Of a DNA stretch of 5,468 nt, positions 1 to 5,468 are shown piece by piece; the first letter of the stretch is position 1, and each line of letters starts with the position of its first letter. The notes under the pieces are model-generated. The model saw only the letters and a program-made list of their open reading frames with translations, did not search any database and was not told the DNA's origin. This DNA comes from Moraxellaceae bacterium (GTDB taxonomy: Bacteria > Pseudomonadota > Gammaproteobacteria > Pseudomonadales > Ketobacteraceae). Location: contig NVVG01000174.1 of assembly GCA_002402125.1 (NCBI GenBank), positions 4,938-10,405 of the forward strand, in the 5' to 3' direction. A program made the position numbers and the translations under genes.

Positions 1-668
1 ACCATCACACCATCACAAATCTCTATGGCAATCTTTGCGAGATATTCGTGAGAGCGGTGCATAGGGTTACGGGTTTGGAAGGCGGCAATGGTGCTCCAAC
101 CTTTACTTTCAAATAAAGCGCGGGTCTCAGCCGGTGTCATATATACTCCTTGATACTTCACTGGGAAGTCACCTTGAGAGAACACTTTTACTGGACCAGC
201 AAGGTTAATTTCACCCTGCGCCATCACCATCTGTACACCAGGATGCTCTTCATCGGTGGTTTTAAACACCGTGGCGCACTCATGGGATTTATCAATGCTG
301 TATTTCTCGGTAACGGTCATGATACCCATAACTTCACCGGTTTCACCGTCCACTAAGGCGATGTCGGAACCTTCCGCAATTGCTTCAGCTGTGTCAGCAG
401 AAACTGACTTAGTGATAGGGATCGGCCAAAATAAACCGTTGGCCATTTTCATATCATCACAAACACCCTGCCAATCCGCCTTTCCCATAAAACCGTCAAG
501 AGGTGTGAATCCACCGATACCTAGCATGATTAAATCGCCAGTTTCACGCGAACTAAGCTCAATTTGAGGTAGAGTTTCTGCTCGCGCCTTTTCCGACGCC
601 AGGGCGTCGCCTTCAAGCAACAGTGGTTTTAGGTCTTTGCTTCCATGGGGGTTCACTAATTTTGACAT
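1..668 (-). CDS. sat: ATP sulfurylase (sulfate adenylyltransferase), homomeric Sat type; 3' end beyond window
   Basis: Cytoplasmic enzyme interconverting ATP + sulfate and adenylylsulfate (APS) + pyrophosphate. Reading the minus strand from the ATG at 668-666 gives 222 uninterrupted codons to the left edge, so the gene is partial. It begins MSKLVNPHG and carries the family's N-terminal PUA-like region (about residues 1-165). The catalytic domain then begins, with the nucleotide-binding signature [13 protein letters not shown] at 198-210: QTRN at 198-201 and the HxxH-type pair H204/H207. The family is usually about 400 residues, so a little over half is present. This is the single-polypeptide Sat, not the CysD/CysN heterodimer common for assimilation in Gammaproteobacteria. 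The start agrees with remembered homologues (M..LV.PHG), although the ribosome site is weak: an AAAAAGG lies about 14 nt upstream. A 171-bp gap with its own likely promoter separates it from the upstream Nif3 gene. Whether it serves sulfate assimilation or sulfur oxidation cannot be told here; neighbours further left (apr or cysC genes) would decide. Family identity is very secure. Confidence 0.95.
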   Translation of the reverse strand, partial: MSKLVNPHGSKDLKPLLLEGDALASEKARAETLPQIELSSRETGDLIMLGIGGFTPLDGFMGKADWQGVCDDMKMANGLFWPIPITKSVSADTAEAIAEGSDIALVDGETGEVMGIMTVTEKYSIDKSHECATVFKTTDEEHPGVQMVMAQGEINLAGPVKVFSQGDFPVKYQGVYMTPAETRALFESKGWSTIAAFQTRNPMHRSHEYLAKIAIEICDGVM

Positions 669-767
669 CGGCTTTATTGCAACCTTTTTACTTTATATAG
701 AGGGGTGGAATACGACTCGCCGGCAAAAACACCTTCAATTTGGCAAGTCTATGGAAATTCGGGGCCG

Positions 768-796
768 ATTATACCCCTGTTTTTCCCATCTTTTTA
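768..796 (-). promoter_or_regulatory. Probable sigma-70-type promoter for sat
   Basis: On the minus strand a perfect -10 hexamer TATAAT lies at 773-768. The hexamer 17 bp upstream (796-791) is TAAAAA, a poor match to TTGACA. Transcription would begin near 761, giving a leader of about 90 nt before the sat ATG at 668. The -10 is flanked by GGGG and CCCC, so a small 4-bp inverted repeat brackets it. The -10 is seen directly; its use as a promoter is inferred from position and from the weak -35, which could mean an activator is needed. I recognise no riboswitch or small gene in the rest of the 669-839 gap. Confidence 0.5.
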
Positions 797-839
797 CACC
801 CAACCACTATATATTTATAACAAGACAACAAACCTGACG

Positions 840-1613
840 TTACACCGGGTTATCGATATCGATAAACTCATGTTTTATATCATATTTCTCCGCAATCATG
901 GCTCCCACCGCCGCCACGCCATAACGCTCCGTCGCGTGATGCCCCGCAGCAAAAAAGTGAATGCCATTTTCCCTTGCTATATGTGTTGTCTGCTCTGACG
1001 CCTCGCCCGTGATATAAGCATCAACACCACAGGCTATCGCTTGCTCGATATACCCTTGCGCGCCCCCAGTGCACCATGCAACGGTGCGAATGGGTTTCTG
1101 AGGTGCATCGATATGTAATGGTACTCGCCCTAATACATCGGCAATCCTCTGTGAAAGCTGTTGCCCCGTAAGCTCCTCCGAGAATTCGCCAATATTGCCA
1201 ATACTGTATGGATTCCCCTTATCCAAACCATCTACAATATGGATACCCAACCGCCCTGCTAGCTGGGCGTTATTGCCTAACGTTGGATGAGCATCGATCG
1301 GCAGATGATAAGCAAAAAGACTAATGTCGTGTTCCATCAACTGCTTTATTCGACGATATTTCATCCCAACTAAACAGGGGTTTTCGCCTTTCCAGAAGTA
1401 TCCATGGTGCACTAATATTGCTTGTGCTTTTTGTGTAATAGCAGCCTCAATGAGTGCTTGAGTAGCCGACACTCCTGTCACCAACCGACTAATCAATTGG
1501 TCACTGGCAATTTGCATTCCGTTTGGCGCATAGTCCCGGAAGTTTTCTGGAACCAACAATCGGTTTAATTCACGCTCCAATTCTTTTGGTGATACCATAC
1601 CTAATATTCTCAT
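840..1613 (-). CDS. ybgI: Nif3/YbgI family dinuclear metal centre protein
   Basis: Complete cytoplasmic protein of the NIF3/DUF34 (YbgI) family, whose E. coli member forms a toroidal hexamer with a two-metal site in each subunit. Its precise biochemical role is not settled; GTP cyclohydrolase I type 2 is an old automatic label. The motifs appear in family order: DYAPNGMQI at 27-35, LVHHGYFWKGE at 67-77, HLPIDAHPTLGNNAQLA at 103-119, TGEASEQTTH at 202-211, GHHATERYGVAAVG at 224-237 and the terminal FIDIDNPV. Expected metal ligands H69, H70, D107, H225 and E229 are all present and correspond by offset to YbgI H63, H64, D101, H215 and E219. The 257 residues slightly exceed YbgI (247). The internal ATG at 1598 (M6, MVSPKEL) gives 252 residues and a closer N-terminal fit, so the true start may be 1598; neither start has a strong ribosome site. 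It is divergent from the protease gene with only 27 bp between starts. Transcription may continue into sat, since no terminator hairpin is visible between them. Confidence 0.95.
   Translation of the reverse strand: MRILGMVSPKELERELNRLLVPENFRDYAPNGMQIASDQLISRLVTGVSATQALIEAAITQKAQAILVHHGYFWKGENPCLVGMKYRRIKQLMEHDISLFAYHLPIDAHPTLGNNAQLAGRLGIHIVDGLDKGNPYSIGNIGEFSEELTGQQLSQRIADVLGRVPLHIDAPQKPIRTVAWCTGGAQGYIEQAIACGVDAYITGEASEQTTHIARENGIHFFAAGHHATERYGVAAVGAMIAEKYDIKHEFIDIDNPV
850..865. repeat. 16-bp perfect palindrome at the 3' end of the Nif3 gene
   Basis: The sequence TTATCGATATCGATAA reads the same on both strands. It lies in the last codons of the Nif3 gene (Ile-Asp-Ile-Asp-Asn) and about 80 bp upstream of the predicted sat -10. 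The protein tail F-x-D-x-x-NPV is a family trait, and repeated ATC GAT codons largely explain the symmetry, so a regulatory role is only possible. Confidence 0.6.
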
Positions 1614-1632
1614 CAGTGATTCTTTACGGATA

Positions 1633-1638
1633 ATTATA
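1633..1638 (-). promoter_or_regulatory. Possible -10 element for the Nif3 gene in the divergent gap
   Basis: A perfect TATAAT is read on the minus strand at 1638-1633, inside the 27-bp gap between divergent start codons. Transcription would start near 1626, leaving about 12 nt before the ATG at 1613 or about 27 nt before the alternative ATG at 1598. No good -35 is seen; it would fall inside the first codons of the protease gene. The gap is A+T rich, so chance occurrence is plausible. Any promoter for the protease must lie largely inside the Nif3 coding region. Confidence 0.3.
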
Positions 1639-1640
1639 TT

Positions 1641-2804
1641 ATGGCACGTTTTTTTATTATCCCTGCGACAGTTGGGCTATTGGTTGCCGCATTATTTATC
1701 TATTACAACATGCCATCTGCTAACGGCCTGCAACAACCGACAATAGTACAAATAGCAGAAGCACCCGTCGTAGCCGCCCCAAATACCACACAACCCACCA
1801 GGAAGACACTAGAACCCGTATCCTACGCCGATGCTGTAGCCATTGCCCAACCTGCTGTAGTTAACATCTACGCGGGAAAAATCATTACCCGTCGCTATAA
1901 CCCGCTATACGACGATCCACGTATACGCCGTTACTTTGGCCTCAATACCGCCCCCAAACGACAACGTATGGAGCGCAGTTTAGGATCTGGCGTTATCCTG
2001 AGCGAATCAGGCTATGTTGTAACCAACAACCATGTCATTGCTGGCGCAGTTGAGATTGTTGTGGCTCTGAATGACGGGCGCCAAGTTGTCGCGTCTGTCA
2101 TCGGTACCGACCCAGAAACTGACCTCGCCGTCTTATTTATCGAAGCGCCTAACTTACCGGCAATTACTTTCGCCCACACCAACAACATCCGTGTGGGAGA
2201 TGTTGCATTAGCCATTGGTAACCCATTTGGTATTGGCCAAACCGTCACCAAAGGCATTGTTAGTGCACTCGGTCGAAGCCAGGACAATTTAAGCGCCTTT
2301 GTCGATTTTATCCAAACCGATGCCGCCATCAATCCGGGGAATTCTGGAGGCGCCCTGATTAATGCTCTGGGCCAATTGATAGGCATAAACACCGCCATCT
2401 ATTCAAAATCAGGAGGTTCTCAAGGCATTGGATTCGCTATCCCCATCAGCATTGCTAAAAAAGTGTTAATCGAATTGGTTCAACACGGGGAAGTTGTGCG
2501 TGGCTGGTTAGGCATTGAGCCTGTCATCCTTACCCCTCAAATCGCCAAATCACTGAATCTACCGTTGATTCCCGGCCTGTTAGTCTCTGGGATATTTAAA
2601 GGTGGCCCAGCCCATCTGGCAGGATTACAACCTGGTGATATCATTACCAGCCTAAACGATAGCCCCATCGAAGATGCTAAAGTCGCAATGACACTAGTTA
2701 CAGATATGAGGCCAGGTGAAACAGTTGTTATTGGAATCATCCGCAAAGATGAGAACCACCGATTAGTAGCCACAGTGGGCTCAAGACCCCCTCTCAATCA
2801 ATAA
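1641..2804 (+). CDS. degS: DegS/AlgW-type membrane-anchored periplasmic serine protease (site-1 protease of envelope stress)
   Basis: Trypsin-like HtrA-family protease. In its relatives it sits in the inner membrane facing the periplasm, forms trimers, is switched on when its PDZ domain binds C-termini of misfolded outer-membrane proteins, and makes the first cut in the anti-sigma factor RseA/MucA, releasing sigma-E/AlgU. One hydrophobic anchor at about residues 4-21 is followed by a Pro/Thr/Ala-rich linker (about 25-55). The protease domain follows, with GSGVI at 115-119, H131 in TNNHVIAG, D161 in TDPETDLAV and S235 in NPGNSGGAL. The activation-loop region INTAIYSKSGGSQGIGFAIP (249-268) leads to a single PDZ domain at about 286-378. 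At 387 residues with one PDZ it matches AlgW (about 389) and DegS (355), not the two-PDZ DegP. The active-site region and the C-terminal VGSRPP tail resemble AlgW particularly well from memory. A weak GGA lies 10 nt before the ATG, and the anchor begins right after this start, supporting it. Neither rseA/mucA nor sigma-E is in this window. Confidence 0.94.
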   Translation: MARFFIIPATVGLLVAALFIYYNMPSANGLQQPTIVQIAEAPVVAAPNTTQPTRKTLEPVSYADAVAIAQPAVVNIYAGKIITRRYNPLYDDPRIRRYFGLNTAPKRQRMERSLGSGVILSESGYVVTNNHVIAGAVEIVVALNDGRQVVASVIGTDPETDLAVLFIEAPNLPAITFAHTNNIRVGDVALAIGNPFGIGQTVTKGIVSALGRSQDNLSAFVDFIQTDAAINPGNSGGALINALGQLIGINTAIYSKSGGSQGIGFAIPISIAKKVLIELVQHGEVVRGWLGIEPVILTPQIAKSLNLPLIPGLLVSGIFKGGPAHLAGLQPGDIITSLNDSPIEDAKVAMTLVTDMRPGETVVIGIIRKDENHRLVATVGSRPPLNQ

Positions 2805-2886
2805 TGTGAATAACAGTGCAAGTAGCCGTGTATTAAACCTCACCAAAGCAGCCCCGCTTGCCAAATTTCAGAATGCACTCACTACC

Positions 2887-2890
2887 GGAG
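2887..2890 (+). promoter_or_regulatory. Ribosome binding site fixing the SDR start
   Basis: GGAG stands 6 nt before the ATG at 2897. It supports this start over an in-frame ATG at 2858, which would add 13 residues (MPNFRMHSLPEIT) that do not belong to the SDR fold and has no good ribosome site. Confidence 0.75.
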
Positions 2891-2896
2891 ATAACA

Positions 2897-3706
2897 ATGA
2901 ACGAATCAAAAAAAGAAAGCCATGATCGTTGGGCACTAATCACCGGAGCCTCCGCTGGTATTGGAGAAGCATTTGCCAGGGTATTTGCCAACAATGGTTT
3001 CAACCTTGTGTTGGTCGCGCGACGTAAAGATAAATTAGAAAACATCGCCTCGCAGTTAAAAGAATCACTTAATATAAAAGTCGAGGTACTCACCGCTGAC
3101 TTAGCTGATCCCTCATCACCGCAAAAAATTTACAATACACTACAGTCAAAACACATCAAACCTAGCGCACTGGTGAATAACGCCGGTTACGCGGTGAAAA
3201 CTGGCTTTGCTGACACTCCTTGGAAAGCCCATGCGGATATGCTGCAAGTAATGATGACTGCTGTTACTGAACTGTGTTATCTGTTTGCCGACGACATGAA
3301 AGAACAACAATATGGTCGTATCATTAACGTTTCCTCCGTTGCCGCATTCACTCCTCAAATGCCAGGTAGCCTATACGGCGGAGTAAAATCATTTGTTGCC
3401 TGCTTATCTGAAGCACTGCATTTGGAGATGTCCGATTTTGGCGTTAACTGTACAGCCCTATGCCCAGGCTTTACCAGAAGTGAATTTCATGACGTAATGG
3501 AAGTACGTGACGCAACCAACAAATTCCCAAACTTTATATGGAGCAGCGCAGAAGATGTTGCAACACAAGGTTATCAATCGGTAATGGCGGGAAAACCGCT
3601 GTGTATTCCAGGGCGAATAAATAAAACAATAACTGGGCTAATGAACTTTCTACCGAAGTCCCTAAAGTTCAAAGCCGCTAAGCAACAATCTATCTTCGAG
3701 AATTAG
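2897..3706 (+). CDS. Short-chain dehydrogenase/reductase (classical SDR), substrate unknown
   Basis: A 269-residue cytoplasmic NAD(P)(H)-dependent oxidoreductase with a single Rossmann-fold domain. Visible motifs are the cofactor-binding TGASAGIG at 16-23, basic residues R42/R43 after the second strand (favouring NADP(H)), D68 contacting adenine, NNAG at 94-97, catalytic S147 and Y160xxxK164, and the structural LCPGF at 188-192. The Asn that normally completes the catalytic tetrad in helix 4 appears to be Met: the helix reads DMLQVMMTAV (114-123), with M119 where Asn is expected. From memory, a group of proteobacterial SDRs ending in SEFHDV...GRxN shares a hydrophobic residue there, so this may be a subfamily feature and not damage. 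No membrane segment or signal peptide is evident. The gene lies 92 bp after the protease gene on the same strand. No terminator or convincing promoter is visible in that gap, so read-through is possible, but a shared function is not indicated. A strong terminator follows. The family is certain; the substrate is not predictable. Confidence 0.93.
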   Translation: MNESKKESHDRWALITGASAGIGEAFARVFANNGFNLVLVARRKDKLENIASQLKESLNIKVEVLTADLADPSSPQKIYNTLQSKHIKPSALVNNAGYAVKTGFADTPWKAHADMLQVMMTAVTELCYLFADDMKEQQYGRIINVSSVAAFTPQMPGSLYGGVKSFVACLSEALHLEMSDFGVNCTALCPGFTRSEFHDVMEVRDATNKFPNFIWSSAEDVATQGYQSVMAGKPLCIPGRINKTITGLMNFLPKSLKFKAAKQQSIFEN

Positions 3707-3726
3707 AGGTTGAAATTTAGAGGTTG
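3703..3726 (+). repeat. Short tandem duplication at the SDR stop codon
   Basis: TTAGAGGTTG occurs at 3703-3712 and again at 3717-3726, a 14-bp period starting at the SDR stop codon. It is too short to be mobile and is probably a small replication-slippage duplication between the gene and its terminator. Confidence 0.6.
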
Positions 3727-3733
3727 TGGTTTG

Positions 3734-3757
3734 AAAGGGGGGAGTGCCCCCTTTTTT
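3734..3757 (+). terminator. Rho-independent terminator of the SDR transcript, between convergent genes
   Basis: AAAGGGGG (3734-3741) pairs perfectly with CCCCCTTT (3747-3754) around a GAGTG loop, and the T-run extends to 3757. This is a classic intrinsic terminator for the plus strand, 28 nt after the SDR stop. On the minus strand the same hairpin, 23 nt beyond the kinase stop, is followed only by TTTC, so it may act in both directions but less well for the kinase. Confidence 0.88.
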
Positions 3758-3779
3758 CACTAATGACGCACTAAACATG

Positions 3780-5468
3780 TCAAGACCAGCAAGCCAACTT
3801 TTCCTTAAGTTCATCTGTACTCACTGGTTTAGCGATATAGTCATCCATCCCCGCCTCTAAACATGCATATTTATCGCCAGACAAGGCATTCGCTGTGACT
3901 GCTATAATCGGTATTTTAGACACTCGCCCCCCCAACTTTCGGATAGCCCTTGTAGCCTCGAACCCGTCCATAACAGGCATTTGGCAATCCATGAGAACGA
4001 CATCAAAATCCTGCTCAACTATTTTCTCTATTGCCTCTCTACCATTGCCGGCAACTTCCACAGAACAACCAATCTTAGATAACATCTTCGACTCGATAGC
4101 CTGATTAATTTTATTGTCCTCAACAAGCAGCACTCGTCGCGGATGAACCTCAAAAACCCTCTCGGGTACATGAGGCAACTTATCCAATCCAGAACCAGCG
4201 GAAACAACTATCATTTCAAAAGGAAATTGGATATCTATACAGGTCCCACCGTCGCTTACGTTTTCAATTTTCATCTGTGCACCAAGCAACCGCACTCCTC
4301 CCATCGCAATCGACAAACCAATGCCTAACCCATCAAATCGACGAGAAAACCCTTGCTCACCTTGGCGAAAGGTTTCACTTATATATTTCACTTTGTCTGC
4401 TGGAAAGCCTGGACCACTATCCACTAACCTGACGAATAACCTGGAAGCAGAATTCACACCAAACTCACAATAACTTGCGTCGATATCACAGAATTTCACC
4501 TGATTATCTAATAGTTGCCTCAAAACTTGATACGTCAAACTTATATCATATTTAAATTCACTCTCGGAAACGGATGGCTCACACCTCAAATCAACCTCTG
4601 GATAATCATTTTTTATTCGATCCAGAAGTTTCGAAATAGGCAGTTTTTCAAGATGCAATTGAAAACAACAGGAATTTATCTCACTGAACAACAACATGTC
4701 ACTCAATTTTTCTACCAACAAATTCGCCGACTCATAAGCATCTTCTACATAGGAATACTCCGCCCGGTCAACTTTCTGTTTTAGTAAATCCAAATTCCCC
4801 AATACCGAGTTCATTGGCGTACGAAGTTCATGACTTAATACATTAAGAATCTCTTGCTTTAACTCATCATCTTCTTTTACCCGCGATATTGATTGCTGAG
4901 CTGACTCAAAAAGGCGCTGAACCCCGCCCATTAACGCCTGCATTTCTGTACTAGTATCGGTATATTGATCCTTAGAAATAAAGCAGTCTACTATTTTTTG
5001 TTCGGCGTCATCAGGATCCAATTTACCGAGTCCACGCACAACTTTTTTAAGGGGCCTAACCAGCATATAGTTATACAAAACAACCAGAAGAAATCCGAAA
5101 CAAATATTACGCACCATGCCTGCGACAAAGGTAACCAACGATCTCGAGATGAAATCACTCACAATTGGATAACTATCAATTAGCACAATAAGCGAACCTA
5201 CATGCATATTCCCATTCCGGGTATTCACAGACAAAGGATACCGAAACTCATGCTCACGTCCAAAAGTCAGGTCTACTAGAAATTGATAAGAGAAAACATC
5301 CACAACTTTTGATTTTGACGCGAGAATACTCTCCACTTCATCACGAATCTCAGCTTGTTTCACGGCGGGGTAATGCATCAAACCAGAGAGTGTTTTACCT
5401 GCCTGGCCGGTATCGAGATTATAGGCGGATTGAGCAGCTGAATCCTTCACAAAAAAAACAACGTCATT
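3780..5468 (-). CDS. Hybrid sensor histidine kinase with C-terminal receiver domain; N-terminus beyond window
   Basis: Inner-membrane sensor kinase that autophosphorylates on His and passes phosphate to its own receiver. The frame stays open to the right edge (NDVVFF before the GTG at 5450), so this GTG is probably not the start. Positions below count from that GTG. A probable periplasmic sensor portion (1-100, with AYNLDTGQAG and IGSL/GSLIVLIDSY-type elements) precedes one membrane helix at about 104-128. A first helix is presumably off the edge. A HAMP-like stretch begins at RPL (132-134). HisKA has H207 in SHELRTPMN. The ATPase domain has an N-box region RQLLDNQVKF (311-320), G1 DSGPGFP (344-350) and G2 GLGIGLS (374-380). 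The receiver (about 438-556) has E444/D445, phospho-acceptor D488 in LMDCQMPVMDG, T519 and K541. In the N-box the usual first Asn is Q312, while N316 is kept. No Hpt domain follows the receiver and no partner regulator is in the window, so a separate Hpt protein is inferred. The signal sensed is unknown. It converges on the SDR gene. Confidence 0.94.
   Translation of the reverse strand, partial: NDVVFFVKDSAAQSAYNLDTGQAGKTLSGLMHYPAVKQAEIRDEVESILASKSKVVDVFSYQFLVDLTFGREHEFRYPLSVNTRNGNMHVGSLIVLIDSYPIVSDFISRSLVTFVAGMVRNICFGFLLVVLYNYMLVRPLKKVVRGLGKLDPDDAEQKIVDCFISKDQYTDTSTEMQALMGGVQRLFESAQQSISRVKEDDELKQEILNVLSHELRTPMNSVLGNLDLLKQKVDRAEYSYVEDAYESANLLVEKLSDMLLFSEINSCCFQLHLEKLPISKLLDRIKNDYPEVDLRCEPSVSESEFKYDISLTYQVLRQLLDNQVKFCDIDASYCEFGVNSASRLFVRLVDSGPGFPADKVKYISETFRQGEQGFSRRFDGLGIGLSIAMGGVRLLGAQMKIENVSDGGTCIDIQFPFEMIVVSAGSGLDKLPHVPERVFEVHPRRVLLVEDNKINQAIESKMLSKIGCSVEVAGNGREAIEKIVEQDFDVVLMDCQMPVMDGFEATRAIRKLGGRVSKIPIIAVTANALSGDKYACLEAGMDDYIAKPVSTDELKEKLACWS

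Noticed and set aside
150..567. Two plus-strand open frames (150-356, 256-567) over the left end
   Set aside because: They lie opposite the clearly conserved ATP sulfurylase frame and show no family features.
594..609. Inverted repeat CGACGCC-AG-GGCGTCG in the early sat codons
   Set aside because: Seven-base arms with a two-base spacer inside coding sequence; there is no T-run and no regulatory placement, so it probably reflects codon use in Gly-Asp-Ala-Leu-Ala-Ser.
637..998. Plus-strand open frames (637-837, 705-998) covering the sat-Nif3 gap
   Set aside because: They overlap antisense coding sequence at both ends and the predicted sat promoter, and the peptides look random.
2012..2398. 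A 128-codon minus-strand open frame inside the protease gene
   Set aside because: It is antisense to the conserved protease domain, has low-complexity composition and no recognisable fold or ribosome site; it is a shadow of the real gene.
2805..2896. Possible terminator or promoter between the protease and SDR genes
   Set aside because: Only a 4-bp AAGC/GCTT pairing without a T-run, and no matching -35/-10 pair, could be found.
2858..2896. Upstream in-frame ATG for the SDR
   Set aside because: The extra 13 residues lack SDR character, whereas the ATG at 2897 has a well-spaced GGAG.
3895..5183. Plus-strand open frames opposite the kinase gene
   Set aside because: They are antisense to conserved receiver, ATPase and HAMP motifs and have no recognisable domains.

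Overview
The window looks like ordinary chromosomal DNA of a gammaproteobacterium with moderate G+C, perhaps a marine or sulfur-metabolising one. The main clue is the divergent pair of a Nif3/YbgI-type protein and a membrane-anchored DegS/AlgW-type periplasmic protease. From memory, the same pairing occurs beside algW in Pseudomonas and relatives. The protease resembles AlgW closely in its active-site region, single PDZ domain and C-terminal tail. The species cannot be named from this sequence. I see no tRNA, rRNA, CRISPR array, insertion sequence, phage gene or integration site.

Layout, left to right: (1) 1-668, minus strand: the first 222 codons of a homomeric ATP sulfurylase (sat), whose 3' end lies beyond the left edge. 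(2) 669-839: the sat leader and a probable promoter with a perfect TATAAT. (3) 840-1613, minus strand: a complete Nif3/YbgI dinuclear-metal protein with all five expected metal ligands. (4) 1614-1640: a 27-bp gap between divergent start codons. (5) 1641-2804, plus strand: a complete DegS/AlgW-type site-1 protease. (6) 2897-3706, plus strand: a complete short-chain dehydrogenase/reductase (SDR), followed by a strong hairpin terminator at 3734-3757. (7) 3780-5468, minus strand: a hybrid sensor histidine kinase, convergent with the SDR gene, whose N-terminus lies beyond the right edge.

The genes do not form one pathway. Sat activates sulfate, or makes ATP from adenylylsulfate in sulfur oxidisers. 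The protease senses envelope stress. The kinase would signal by phosphorelay and has no visible partner regulator or Hpt domain in this window. The SDR is a probable NADP(H) oxidoreductase of unknown substrate.

I did not find a convincing undescribed system. The points most worth checking are the SDR's missing active-site Asn, the altered N-box of the kinase, the homomeric Sat in this context, and the very compact divergent control region between the Nif3 and protease genes.
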